This document shows positions 25,723 to 33,907 of a DNA stretch of 64,000 nucleotides, one piece after another. The notes beneath the pieces are model-generated. The model saw only the letters and a program-made list of their open reading frames with translations. It was not told the origin of the DNA and ran no database searches. Source of the stretch: Schaalia cardiffensis (GTDB lineage Bacteria > Actinomycetota > Actinomycetes > Actinomycetales > Actinomycetaceae); NCBI RefSeq assembly GCF_016405145.1, contig NZ_JAEKIA010000003.1, positions 124,001-188,000 on the forward strand, in the 5' to 3' direction. How positions within the stretch are numbered: the first letter of the stretch is position 1; every line of letters begins with the position of its first letter. The translations under genes and the position numbers were made by a program.

Positions 25723-25769
25723 CAGCGGCCCCCCTCGGTGCGATCCACCGGTGGGGGTTCTGCGTTTTT
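25721..25769 (+). terminator. Terminator after tRNA-Arg
   Basis: CGCAGCGGCCCCCC pairs with GGGGGTTCTGCG across an 18-nt loop that also contains paired bases, followed by TTTTT. The left arm begins at the last bases of the tRNA, a compact arrangement. Confidence 0.8.
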
Positions 25770-26490
25770 CTGGGCCTTCGCTCTCCGACCGTCGCTCCCC
25801 ATTGAATCCTCCCTTCACGAGTGCTGGGGTTGGTCGTCATTGAGAGTCGCGCCAGTCCTGACAAGTCCGCGATCTACAGCGGGAGATGTCGGCCAGAATG
25901 TGGGGTACAGGACAACCCGGGGTTCTAGGACACAGTACCTTGGTTCGATCTGGACTTTCTGGCTGTGCGGTGCGGGAAAATGGTGTTGAAGTTGGGTGGG
26001 CCAGCTTGGAGATCGGATAAGGCGTGGGCTATAGGACAAAACGTGTTGGTTTGACCTGGATCTTTAGGGACTAGCGGCACGGGCACGTCTTTTCGGGCAC
26101 ATCGGTGGAGGTTGATATCGCCGCAGGCCCTTGTCGCAGGGCTGCATGTCCTCGAGTCATGCCGCCGGGCTCTATCTCTTCGGGGTCATGCTGCCGGAGT
26201 GTGTCAGTGGGCTTTGAGACATGGATGCGTCCCTTCCCAGTTTCTTCGTGCCTGTGCCAACTTCCTCATGCCTGTGCAGCCTTTCCGTGCTCGTGCTGGC
26301 CTTTCCTAGTGGGAGCGGTCTCTTTGTGCCCGTGGCGGGGACAGGTTCTCAACACCGCCGACGCGACGATCGAACGCGGCCTCCTTGTGTCTGTGGTGGA
26401 TTCCTTTCACCGGGGAGTGATCGCGAGGAAGATGACTTCTTCAGGCTCGCGCTCGAACATTCGTTTCGATGGCATTAGACGTTCACGGCA
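25770..26490. other. Gene-free region with imperfect duplications
   Basis: No gene is supported in 721 bp. Related pairs include TACAGGACAA near 25915 and TATAGGACAA near 26031, and GATCTGGACTTTCTGG near 25948 with GACCTGGATCTTTAGGG near 26055. Around 26240-26310 a loose ~20-bp series with the core TCnTGCCTGTGCnnnnTTTC can be seen. Open frames have stop-free stretches only because of high GC. Confidence 0.4.
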
Positions 26491-26862
26491 TTAGACATTC
26501 ACTTCGACGGCAAGGCGTCCGTCCTCGTCGCGAGTCGCGCGAGCCTTCACTGCCGTCATCCTCAGCCCCGAATCAGCTCGCATGCGCTCGAGGAGGTCGT
26601 CAACGAGCTCATGGGGGAGCATTGCGATCGGGGAGCCAAGACTGTTGACCTCAAGAGTCCCCTTGGAGAAGTTCCCATGCACAATGAGAAGACAGACGAA
26701 TTCGTGGGTTTGACCGAGGGCTTCGGCCCATTTCTCTTTCTTTGCGCGCTTGTCGAGTGCCTTTTGCAGTTTCTCGGTCCAGGGCAGGGAAGTCCAGTTC
26801 TCGGATTCGGCGAGGATCAGCGTCGGCTCCTTGTGGCCGAAGAGCTTCTGGAAAAAGTCCAT
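26491..26862 (-). CDS. Small hypothetical protein (weakly HIRAN-like C-terminal half)
   Basis: A 123-residue protein from the ATG at 26862. It starts MDFFQKLFGHKEPTLILAES, then a Lys-rich helical stretch (KLQKALDKRAKKEKWAEALG), and a beta-rich half with VCLLIVHGNF, LEVNSLGSPIAMLPHELVDDL and a final DEDGRLAVEVNV. The pattern of a short strand, G-x-P-I-x-x-L-P, helix, and closing strands is reminiscent of HIRAN-like nucleic-acid-binding modules, but the match is too weak for assignment. The ribosome site is poor and the gene stands alone between repeat-rich regions. It could be a stand-alone accessory protein; function unknown. Confidence 0.55.
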   Translation of the reverse strand: MDFFQKLFGHKEPTLILAESENWTSLPWTEKLQKALDKRAKKEKWAEALGQTHEFVCLLIVHGNFSKGTLEVNSLGSPIAMLPHELVDDLLERMRADSGLRMTAVKARATRDEDGRLAVEVNV

Positions 26863-26979
26863 GCGGTAAGTCTGCCACGAGGAGTTACTTTCCCTGGGAG
26901 ACTGCGTTATCGCGGTGGCCTCTTGATGAAGTCCCTTCGGGGGAGGCTTTTGACGTGAGGACGGGGCCCACAATCGCCT

Positions 26980-27036
26980 AGTGGTGGGGTTGGCGCCCAG
27001 TGGTGGGGTTGGCTTCTAGTGGTGGAGGCGTCCTTT
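26980..27036. repeat. 19-bp tandem repeat
   Basis: AGTGGTGGGGTTGGC starts at 26980 and 26999 and a partial copy AGTGGTGGAGGCG at 27018, an exact 19-bp period. Two looser copies follow at 27072 and 27089. The unit resembles the outer arm of the nearby TGGAGGGG palindromes, with GGTGGGG for GGAGGGG, so it may be a derivative. Confidence 0.7.
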
Positions 27037-27138
27037 GAACGGGCGCGCAGCGCGGCGACCTTCTGGCGCCCAGTGGTGGCTGGGTTCTAGTGGCGGGGCG
27101 GAGGCTCCTCGGGGTGCGATGCCCAGTTGAGGCTCTCG

Positions 27139-27204
27139 TGAGTGGAGGGGTTGACGACGTGAGAAAGGGGAATAACCCCTCCACTTGTCGTCAACCCCTC
27201 CATT
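27139..27204. repeat. Palindromic repeat, TGGAGGGG family, copy C
   Basis: The best-preserved outer arms: AGTGGAGGGGTTGACGAC at 27141-27158 and GTCGTCAACCCCTCCATT at 27187-27204, with only the last base mismatched. The inner arms are GGGG and CCCC around AATAA. Confidence 0.85.
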
Positions 27205-27260
27205 AGGAACACTCGCTCGAGTTCGGAAAGGTCAACCCCTCACCTCGGAAGATTTGCCCA

Positions 27261-27467
27261 GATCCGCCCGCAAATGGGGCGACTCAACACGTCGCGAAAG
27301 TAAAGATTCCGCGCTTCTTCAGACTCACCCGTGGCGGGGTGAGCACGAGTCGGTAAGCCTTCCGACCTATCCCGAGCCTTGAGGTCCTCCCCTGGACGGG
27401 GTGACGGACATCTCCAGCCTGGGCAGCGAGCTACGCACCTTGAGGTCCTCCTGTGGGCGGGGTGACC
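27261..27467. repeat. CRISPR-like degenerate repeat series at the 3' end of gluQ
   Basis: Two good 28-nt repeats start at 27379 and 27440 (period 61). Both begin TTGAGGTCCTCC and end CGGGGTGAC; they differ only in the middle. Between them lies a 33-nt unlike spacer. Weaker copies are at about 27318 (CACCCGTGGCGGGGTGAG) and 27261 (CCGCCCGCAAATGGGGCGAC), giving periods of 60, 62 and 61. Each has a C-run then a G-run, as in type I-E repeats such as those of actinobacteria. The last repeat overlaps the final codons of gluQ. No cas gene or leader is visible, so a decayed or orphan array, or a non-CRISPR repeat, are both possible. Confidence 0.45.
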
Positions 27468-28681
27468 ACCCACGGATCCAAGGGCATCGCGCGCAGGCGA
27501 TCCATGCTGAGGGCATCGAGAAGATCTGCAGCCGTCCTCGCCCCCGATACGCCCAAAGAATGTCCGATCCATTCGAGAACATCCGCAGGCGACCACCCCA
27601 GGGCAGCCAGATCCTCGAGGGTAACGGCTCCATCGCGCTTTGCGAGCCTCGCACCCGAGGGGGCTAGCGCGAGTGGGACGTGGACGTAAACAGGAACAGG
27701 AATCCCGAGCAGAGTCGCTAACGCCGCTTGCGCGGGGGTCTGTGAGAGAAGGTCGTCTCCTCGTACGACCTGGTCGACGCCCTGGAATCCATCGTCGACG
27801 ACTGCTGCGAGGTTGTATGCGGGCACACCGTCGCTGCGCCGCACGACGAAATGATCGACCGGGCCCGTGTACTCGCCGTGAAGCTCGTCGAACACGGTCC
27901 ACCGCGATGCGGGTGCTCGGAGGCGTAGCGCGGGCAAGCGGTGCGCGGCTGCAAGTTCCGCCCTTTTCGCTTGGCGCTCGTCCTCGGAAAGATGCAAGCA
28001 GGTCCCCGGGTAGTGGCCTGGTGGGACGTGTGGAGCGGAGGCGGCTTCGCGGATGTCTTTGCGAGAGCAATAGCATTCGAAGAGCAGACCTTTCGCAGCA
28101 AGATCATCGAGTGCGGCGGTGTGCGCCTCATGCCGGGTTGATTGCACGAGGATCTCGCCGTCCCAGTCGATCCCGATGGCATGAAGATCGGCGATCTGGC
28201 GTTCCGCGCTGCCCGAACGTACGCGATCAATGTCTTCCAGCCGCAGGACGAAGGCGCGCCCTGTGCGTCTTGCCCACACCCAGGACAAGATCGCCGTCCG
28301 CAGGTTCCCGAGGTGGAGATCTCCTGTCGGCGAGGGTGCGAAACGGCCCGTTCCCACACCTACTGACGAGGACGAGGGCGAAGGCGAGGACGAGGCCAGA
28401 GCGGAGGCTGGGAGTGAATCCTGGGAAGAGGCCGGGGCTTGGGAGGAGAGCGGAGCTGGAGAGGATACCGCGAGTGAAAGCGGGCCTGGTGGCAAAGATG
28501 AAACCGAGGAGTGACCTGGCGGTAGTGACGAGGCCGGGGGCGGAGAGAAAGTCGACTCGGCCTGTCTGCTCGCTAAGACGTGACTGTCTAAGACATGAGG
28601 CGAGCCGGAGACCTCAACGGGAGCCGCATCCGGGGAAACGGATGTTGGATGCTCAAAGTTTTCAATCGGATTCATGCTCAT
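27431..28681 (-). CDS. gluQ: Glutamyl-Q tRNA(Asp) synthetase with N-terminal extension
   Basis: The enzyme glutamylates queuosine in tRNA(Asp). The catalytic core starts at about residue 108 with GRFAPSPTGDLHLGNLRTA (HIGH-type motif HLGN). A zinc site is seen in CYCSRKD with a later GTC, and the KMSKS-like LAKRDGA is at about residue 352. There is no anticodon-binding domain, as expected. Residues 1-107 are an extra Ser/Pro/Ala-rich region including a 10-residue repeat (SSLPPGHSSV, SSLPPGPLSL; 28472-28531). A GTG at the core would give a normal ~305-residue protein, so the true start is uncertain; neither start has a good ribosome site. The last codons (WVVTPPTGGPQG) lie in a CRISPR-like repeat. 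Confidence 0.88.
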   Translation of the reverse strand: MSMNPIENFEHPTSVSPDAAPVEVSGSPHVLDSHVLASRQAESTFSPPPASSLPPGHSSVSSLPPGPLSLAVSSPAPLSSQAPASSQDSLPASALASSSPSPSSSSVGVGTGRFAPSPTGDLHLGNLRTAILSWVWARRTGRAFVLRLEDIDRVRSGSAERQIADLHAIGIDWDGEILVQSTRHEAHTAALDDLAAKGLLFECYCSRKDIREAASAPHVPPGHYPGTCLHLSEDERQAKRAELAAAHRLPALRLRAPASRWTVFDELHGEYTGPVDHFVVRRSDGVPAYNLAAVVDDGFQGVDQVVRGDDLLSQTPAQAALATLLGIPVPVYVHVPLALAPSGARLAKRDGAVTLEDLAALGWSPADVLEWIGHSLGVSGARTAADLLDALSMDRLRAMPLDPWVVTPPTGGPQGA

Positions 28682-28717
28682 AGGACGATGCTCAAGGCAA
28701 GGAGAATAATCGTGCGA

Positions 28718-29026
28718 TCAACCGAGCTCTGCGATCGCGCTCTCGAGGCGTTCCAGTTTGCCGTGCATCTCATCGCTGCGACCCGCACGGATATCGGCCT
28801 TGATAACGAGGGAGACGCGGGGAGACACCTCGGCAACCGCGTCGGTGGCGGCTTTCACGACGGACATGACTTCATCCCATTCGCCCTCGATAGTGGTGAA
28901 CATGGATGTCGTTTCGTAGGGCAGTCCCGATTCGCGCACGATCTTCACGGCGCGGGCGACAGCCGAGGTGACGGCGCCCTCGGCGCTGGAGGTCGTGGTC
29001 GGGGCGACGGCGAAGGCGAGGAGCAT
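28718..29026 (-). CDS. MTH1187-family thiamine-binding protein
   Basis: A 102-residue protein of the MTH1187/YkoF-like fold. It begins MLLAFAVAPTTTSSAEGAVTS and contains the conserved GLPYETTSMFTTIEGEWDEVM, with VSPRVSLVIKADIRAG in the third strand. Such small proteins bind thiamine or related hydroxymethylpyrimidine compounds in the cytoplasm. It lies 36 bp upstream of gluQ on the same strand and may be cotranscribed with it. No TPP riboswitch was seen upstream. Confidence 0.9.
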   Translation of the reverse strand: MLLAFAVAPTTTSSAEGAVTSAVARAVKIVRESGLPYETTSMFTTIEGEWDEVMSVVKAATDAVAEVSPRVSLVIKADIRAGRSDEMHGKLERLESAIAELG

Positions 29027-29608
29027 GTCTTCAGTCTAAAGCGGGTGCCGAAAGACGGAGGGACGGAAATGGGTGGCGTAGGCGGGGTGTCTCAAGACGG
29101 GATATGCGCAAGCGGGTGGGTGAAGACTTCTGGCGAAGCTTCGTGGCGGGCGGCGAGGGGGTCCGAAGAGGGCTATGTGCGAACGGGTGGTGAAGAGTCT
29201 GGGGCAGCAGATGAAGACCTGCTCATGAAGCATTCGAAGGTGCTGGCCGCAACTGGAGCGTTCGCAAGCGGGCAGTGTGGGCGGAATGCCAGAAGAGGGA
29301 GGCGTCGGGAACGAGGCTGCTCAGATGGAAGGCCAGAAGGAGAAGGCGTCGGGAAGGGGGCTGCTCAAATGGAAGGGCGCAGGGGAAGGCATTGGAAAAG
29401 AGACGATGAAGGTAAAGTGACCGAAAAGCGGACTACTCACTAAGCAGATGAGGCGCTGGCAGATAGTGCAGGAATAGCGAGGGAAAAAGGAGAGTGCGTG
29501 TCAGCAGGCGTAATGCCCAGGCTTTGCGAGGCTCGGGTGGCACGAAGGCGGACGTAGACTTCCGAGGTGAACTCTTTCGCCCACCCCTCGCCCGGAGCGA
29601 AGCGTGTG
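29027..29608. other. Repeat-rich intergenic region before crcB
   Basis: No gene is supported. A 44-bp imperfect duplication beginning AGGCGTCGGGAA lies at 29300-29343 and 29344-29387. A second pair, TATGCGCAAGCGGGTGG near 29103 and TATGTGCGAACGGGTGG near 29174, is spaced 71 bp. The conserved GGCGATGG...CGCC core of a fluoride riboswitch was looked for before crcB and not found. Confidence 0.5.
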
Positions 29609-30133
29609 AAAACACGGGAAAAGTCCCTGCCGGAGTGGGTTTTCGTAGCCACAGGAGGCGCTGCGGGGGCGCTCGCACGAGCAGGCCTTGACGCGCTCGC
29701 GGAACTCTTCCCCTACTCGGGCTTCCTTGCTTCTTTCATGCTGCTCCCCTGGTCGACGCTCCTGGCGAACCTGGGCGGAGCATTCTTCCTCGGTGCTCTT
29801 TCAGCCTTCCTCACTCGCAAAACGGAGCCCACTCCACAACTTCTGCGCCTGAGACTCCTCGCGGCAACAGGATTCGCCGGAGCTTTCACAACCTATGGGA
29901 CCCTCATCGCTGCCAGCGCAACGGCGATGATACGGACACCTAACGTCACCACGATCCTCAGCACCGCAGCGGCTTCTCTTCTCATGCTTCTTCTCGGCGT
30001 CATCTCAGCGGCTGGAGGCTGGAGGCTTGTGAAGAAGCTGGCGGCAGTGGCTGAGACGCGAAGGGATGGTGCAGCGAAGACAAAATCCCCCTCGAAGGAC
30101 GCTGAGGTTTGCGAAACAGGGGGCTTGGAATGA
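29609..30133 (+). CDS. crcB1: Fluoride channel CrcB/Fluc, first subunit
   Basis: A 174-residue Fluc/CrcB protein, which exports fluoride as a dual-topology dimer. Motifs are ATGGAAGALARAGLDAL in helix 1, WSTLLANLGGAFFLGAL with the conserved Asn of helix 2, and ATGFAGAFTTYGT, the helix break that holds the central sodium (Fluc consensus G-x-x-G-x-x-T-T-F/Y-S/G-T). GTG at 29609 has GGAG 8 nt upstream and is preferred over the GTG at 29567. A ~30-residue polar tail follows helix 4. Its stop overlaps the next crcB by 4 nt; the two form the usual heterodimeric pair. Confidence 0.9.
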   Translation, partial: KTREKSLPEWVFVATGGAAGALARAGLDALAELFPYSGFLASFMLLPWSTLLANLGGAFFLGALSAFLTRKTEPTPQLLRLRLLAATGFAGAFTTYGTLIAASATAMIRTPNVTTILSTAAASLLMLLLGVISAAGGWRLVKKLAAVAETRRDGAAKTKSPSKDAEVCETGGLE

Positions 30134-30732
30134 CGAGTCTGCTTGTCTGGATCGCCCTGGCCTTCGGCGGTGCTCTCGGGGCTGTGTCCCGATGGAAGTT
30201 CGACCTCGAAGTGCGCAGCCTCATTGCCCGCCGCTTCGACAAACACTCTCAGCACAGCCCCGAAAAGCCTCTTCAATACAGTCTCGAACAACGCCCTCAA
30301 CACAGCCACAAGAAACGCCTTCAACACAGGCACGAGCAACGCCCTGGCGAGAAGGGCAATCTCCCAAAGAGCCCCCTTGGGAACCCCATTCGAGAAGAAC
30401 ACCACCCCCACGATGGAGAGCCACAAGAAGAAACCCGAAAACCGCTATTCGCTCCAATGCTTGGCATTGGCCTGGTCAATGTCCTCGGATCCTTCCTCCT
30501 CGGACTCCTCATCGCTGCACCAATGATTGACTCGGAGCTGAGGCTCGTCGTTTCAAGCGGATTCCTCGCAGGTTTCACAACCTTTTCCACCGCAGTCATG
30601 GACTCATGGACCTTATGGCGTTCGGGCAGACGAGCCGCATCCTTCGCCCTGCTCCTTGGCGTGTGGGCGGGTGCCCTCATCGCCCTCTTCTTCGCTTTAG
30701 CTCTTGGCAAGTTCGTCTTCTCAGCGAGCTAG
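30130..30732 (+). CDS. crcB2: Fluoride channel CrcB/Fluc, second subunit with repeat-containing loop
   Basis: A 200-residue Fluc subunit, much longer than the usual ~120. Helix 1 (GGALGAVSRWKFD) and helices 2-4 are typical: GIGLVNVLGSFLLGLL with the conserved Asn, and SSGFLAGFTTFSTAVMD. Between helices 1 and 2 is an inserted ~75-residue hydrophilic, His/Gln/Arg-rich loop containing four 8-residue repeats (SQHSPEKP, LQYSLEQR, PQHSHKKR, LQHRHEQR) from a 24-bp tandem repeat at 30248-30343. The ATG overlaps the crcB1 stop. Fluoride export is likely preserved because the core is intact; the insert's role is unknown. Confidence 0.9.
   Translation: MTSLLVWIALAFGGALGAVSRWKFDLEVRSLIARRFDKHSQHSPEKPLQYSLEQRPQHSHKKRLQHRHEQRPGEKGNLPKSPLGNPIREEHHPHDGEPQEETRKPLFAPMLGIGLVNVLGSFLLGLLIAAPMIDSELRLVVSSGFLAGFTTFSTAVMDSWTLWRSGRRAASFALLLGVWAGALIALFFALALGKFVFSAS
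30248..30343 (+). repeat. 24-bp coding minisatellite in crcB2, four units
   Basis: Units start at 30248, 30272, 30296 and 30320, with the core CAACACAG then an A/G-rich half and ACGCC. The period is exactly 24 bp (8 codons), so reading frame is kept. Divergence between units shows it is not very recent. Confidence 0.85.
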
Positions 30733-30850
30733 CCCTGTCTCCAGGGAGCTTCTCACGTTCTCAGTGGCACACGCCTCACGGGGATGAAGCATTATCATCG
30801 CAGATCAACAGCCATTCGATTCCGAATAGTGGGGGAATGTAACACAAGAT

Positions 30851-30879
30851 TTGGGTCCCCCAAAAGAGCCCCCTATGCT
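30851..30879 (+). promoter_or_regulatory. Promoter of metNIQ
   Basis: TTGGGT at 30851-30856 and TATGCT at 30874-30879 with a 17-bp spacer, 67 bp before metN. An inverted repeat ATTCG-attc-CGAAT (30814-30827) and GGGGGA / TCCCCC pair (30831-30861) lie just upstream and could be operator sites. No SAM riboswitch was recognized. Confidence 0.55.
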
Positions 30880-30946
30880 GAACTCATCCACAACAGGGTG
30901 CACAACCGCGGCCTGAGAAGCGCTAAGACACGACACGGAGGGCGTC

Positions 30947-31939
30947 ATGATCGACCTGAACGGAGTCCGTAAGGTGTACTCCGTCAAGGGCGGCAACGAA
31001 GTCGTCGCCCTCGACAATGTCACGCTCCACGTCGACCGCGGCTCCATCCATGGCATCGTCGGACAATCCGGCGCCGGTAAATCGACCCTCATCCGCTGTC
31101 TCACCGCCCTCGAACATCCGACTGAAGGGTCGATCGTCGTCGATGGTCTTGATCTTGCACAACTACGTGGCAAGAAGCTGCGTGAAGCCCGTCGTCACAT
31201 TGGCATGGTCTTCCAATCGGCGAACCTCCTCGACGGCCGCACCGCCGCCGAGAACATCGGCTATCCGCTGAAACTCGCCGGAGTGCCGAAAGCACAGGTG
31301 AAGACCCGAGTCGCCGAACTCCTCTCCCTCGTCGGCCTCGCGGGACGCGGCAACTCCTACCCCTCACAGCTCTCCGGAGGACAGCGCCAACGCGTCGGCA
31401 TCGCCCGCGCACTCGCCGACAATCCCGCCGTCCTGCTCTGCGACGAGCCGACCTCCGCCCTCGACACCGACTCCACCCGTCAGATCCTTGACCTGCTCAC
31501 TCGAGTCCGCGACTCTGAAGGCGTCACCGTCCTCGTCATCACCCACGAAATGGCCGTCGTCCGTGAAATCTGCGACTCCGTTACCCTCCTCGGGCACGGA
31601 ACAATCATCCAGACCGGCGCCATTGAAGAGGTCATCGCTGACCCGACGAGTCCCCTGTCGCGCGAACTCATTCCCGCCCCCAGCGTCGACGAGGCAGACC
31701 TGCGCGGAGACACCAGTCTCCTCGATGTCATCTTCACCTCGCACCCAGGTGTTCCCACCGGTGCGACCGTCCTCAACCTCACCTCCTCAATGGGCGCGGA
31801 CGTCACAGCCGGAACCTTCGAATCCATGGGCTCCACCCAGGTCGGAAGACTCGCACTCTCAGTGCCCTCCTACCATGCACAGAAGATCATCGACAAGCTT
31901 CGTGAGCAGAACATTTACGCCGAAATGAGGTCCGCATGA
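30947..31939 (+). CDS. metN: Methionine ABC importer ATPase
   Basis: A 330-residue MetN. Walker A is GQSGAGKST, the signature LSGGQRQR, Walker B VLLCDEPTSALD, and switch His in VITHEMAVV. The C-terminal ~80 residues are the NIL domain (LLDVIFTSHPGVPTGATVLNL to the end), which binds cytoplasmic methionine and inhibits transport when the pool is full. The stop overlaps metI by 4 nt. Confidence 0.97.
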   Translation: MIDLNGVRKVYSVKGGNEVVALDNVTLHVDRGSIHGIVGQSGAGKSTLIRCLTALEHPTEGSIVVDGLDLAQLRGKKLREARRHIGMVFQSANLLDGRTAAENIGYPLKLAGVPKAQVKTRVAELLSLVGLAGRGNSYPSQLSGGQRQRVGIARALADNPAVLLCDEPTSALDTDSTRQILDLLTRVRDSEGVTVLVITHEMAVVREICDSVTLLGHGTIIQTGAIEEVIADPTSPLSRELIPAPSVDEADLRGDTSLLDVIFTSHPGVPTGATVLNLTSSMGADVTAGTFESMGSTQVGRLALSVPSYHAQKIIDKLREQNIYAEMRSA

Positions 31940-32676
31940 GCCTGACGCTTCCCAGCCTCGCATCCGCGGCGAACCAGCTTGCACTGCTTGTCCCCACCGG
32001 GAAGAACGACCCGAAGTGGCTCGATAACCCGGCGTTGACCAAGGAATTCATTCCCGCGACCCTCGACACCCTCGCGATGATGTTCTTCGCGACGGTATTC
32101 ACGGTCCTCATCGGCCTGCCTCTCGGTCTTCTGCTCGTGCAGACCGGCAAGTCGGGCCTCACACCGAACCGCAGCATCTACCAATTCGCTTCGGCCGTCG
32201 TCAACGTCGTCCGATCCTTCCCCTTCCTCATCGGCGCTATCGTGCTCTTACCCCTGACACGCTTGATCGTTGGCACGACCCTCGGGTGGCAAGCGACCGT
32301 CGTTCCCCTCGTGATCCTCTCGGTCCCATTCTTCGCTCGACTCGTCGAATCGAACATCCTCGCCGTCGACGCAGGAAAAATCGAGGCCGCTCAGATGATG
32401 GGCGCCTCTAACCGGCAGATCCGCTGGGGCGTCCAGGTCCGTGAAGCAGCCCCCGCCCTCGTGCAGTCGATCACGACACTCGCGATCACACTCATCGGCT
32501 ATTCCGCGATTGCCGGAGCGCTTGGCGGCGGTGGCCTCGGGCAGATGGCCATGAACTACGGCTACAACCGTTTCCAAGATGACGTCATGATCGTCACGGT
32601 TCTCGCGATCATTGTCATCGTTCAGATCGTCCAGATGTTCGGAGACATGATTTCCCGGCTGGTGGACCACCGCTGA
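31936..32676 (+). CDS. metI: Methionine ABC importer permease
   Basis: A 246-residue permease with five to six helices. It has the MetI features LDTLAMMFFATVFTVLIGLPLGLLL near the N terminus, VVNVVRSFPFLI, and the EAA loop KIEAAQMMGASNRQI. It is somewhat longer at the N terminus than the usual ~217 residues. It forms a homodimer that pairs with MetN and receives methionine from MetQ. Confidence 0.96.
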   Translation: MSLTLPSLASAANQLALLVPTGKNDPKWLDNPALTKEFIPATLDTLAMMFFATVFTVLIGLPLGLLLVQTGKSGLTPNRSIYQFASAVVNVVRSFPFLIGAIVLLPLTRLIVGTTLGWQATVVPLVILSVPFFARLVESNILAVDAGKIEAAQMMGASNRQIRWGVQVREAAPALVQSITTLAITLIGYSAIAGALGGGGLGQMAMNYGYNRFQDDVMIVTVLAIIVIVQIVQMFGDMISRLVDHR

Positions 32677-32867
32677 GGCGACTGCCAGCCGGGTGAGATC
32701 CTGGCCCAGCACGACTATCTTCTTCCGACACTCACCCATGGACGAGGGCGAATGCCCCCGACCCGCAAAGCGGGCTACCATGCCCGCATACACAGCTTCG
32801 CCGAAGAACTGGGAACACGCCGATAGGTACTCCCGGATCAGTCGCGACACAACGAAAGAGACCCATC

Positions 32868-33707
32868 ATGCGCAACTTCCGTCAAATCCTCGCCGCTTCT
32901 GCGGCCGCAGCCCTCGCCCTCGGCCTTTCGGCCTGCTCCTCGAACGCCGACAAGGCGGACTCCACGAACGGAGCCGACGCTTCGGGCGTCGTCACCTTGA
33001 AGGTCGGTGCCTCCCCTTCACCGCACGCGAAGATCCTCAAGTACGTTGACGAAAACCTCGCCGCCGAGGCGGGCATCGACCTCGACATCGTCGAATACAC
33101 CGACTACATCCAGCCGAACGAGGCCCTCAAGTCCGGTGATCTGGACGCGAACTTCTTCCAGACCGTCCCCTACCTCGAGCAGCAGGCCGAGGAGAACGGC
33201 TACGAGTTCACCGCGGGCAAGGGTATTCACCTTGAGCCTCTTGCAGTCTATTCCGAGAAGCTCAAGTCCCTTGATCAGCTTCCCGAGGGTGCGACCATCG
33301 GCATCATTGACGACGTCACCAATCAGTCCCGTGCACTTGCCCTTCTTGCCGAGCAGGGGCTCGTCACCCTGCCGACCGATGGTTCCGACGCCAATGTCCA
33401 CACGGTCACCAAGGTGAAGAAGTTCGAGTTCAAGGAGGTCCAGGGCCCGCAGCTCGTGCGTTCCCTCGCCGATGTGGACGTCGCAATCATCAACGGCAAC
33501 TTCGCACAGGAAGGGGGCCTGAGCCCCAAGGACGCGATCGTCGTCGAATCCCCTGAGAACAACCCTGCCGTGAACATCCTCGCCTGGGCGAACAACACGA
33601 AGAAGCTCGACGCCGTCAAGAAGCTTGAGGATCTGCTCCACTCCGACCAGGTCAAGCAGTACATCGAACAGACCTGGGACGACGGCTCCGTCATCCCGGC
33701 TTTCTGA
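32868..33707 (+). CDS. metQ: Methionine-binding lipoprotein
   Basis: A 279-residue NlpA/MetQ-family lipoprotein with signal peptide and lipobox LSAC (Cys24). The mature part has VTLKVGASPSPHAKIL, ANFFQTVPYLEQQ and KSLDQLPEGATIGIIDDVTNQSRAL, all typical of the methionine pocket. A 191-bp gap after metI contains a small hairpin CCCGC-aaa-GCGGG at 32762-32774, possibly to raise expression of the binding protein relative to the permease. Confidence 0.96.
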   Translation: MRNFRQILAASAAAALALGLSACSSNADKADSTNGADASGVVTLKVGASPSPHAKILKYVDENLAAEAGIDLDIVEYTDYIQPNEALKSGDLDANFFQTVPYLEQQAEENGYEFTAGKGIHLEPLAVYSEKLKSLDQLPEGATIGIIDDVTNQSRALALLAEQGLVTLPTDGSDANVHTVTKVKKFEFKEVQGPQLVRSLADVDVAIINGNFAQEGGLSPKDAIVVESPENNPAVNILAWANNTKKLDAVKKLEDLLHSDQVKQYIEQTWDDGSVIPAF

Positions 33708-33817
33708 TCGGTCGAGAGGCTTTTGATCGGCTGAGGGGATTCTGGTTGGTTAAGAGACTCTCTTGCCCCGAGTGGTGGGCGAGGGAGGTGGACGCCTTGC
33801 TTCGGTAATCTCGGGCG

Positions 33818-33898
33818 GCCGGAGCCTTAACTGAAGAGACTTTCAACGGGCCAGGGCCTTAATGCGCCAGAGCCTCAATCCGCCGGAGCCTCAACTGA
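33818..33898. repeat. 16-bp tandem repeat
   Basis: GCCGGAGCCTTAACTG-type units start at 33818, 33850, 33866 and 33882, multiples of 16 bp, with the core GCCnGnGCCTnAAnnC. The unit expected at 33834 is too diverged to recognize. Confidence 0.75.
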
Positions 33899-33907
33899 AT
33901 AAACGCC

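Larger units (their letters stand above)
26863..27430. other. Gene-free repeat-rich region upstream of the small hypothetical gene
   Basis: These 568 bp hold a 19-bp tandem repeat (26980-27036), palindromic element copy C (27139-27204) and the CRISPR-like series (27261-27467). Nothing else supported. Confidence 0.6.

Noticed and set aside
29430-29608. Fluoride riboswitch before crcB1
   Set aside because: The conserved fluoride aptamer core and pseudoknot bases could not be found.
30733-30946. SAM riboswitch before metN
   Set aside because: No match to SAM-I, SAM-II or SAM-IV conserved elements; only small dyads and a normal promoter were seen.
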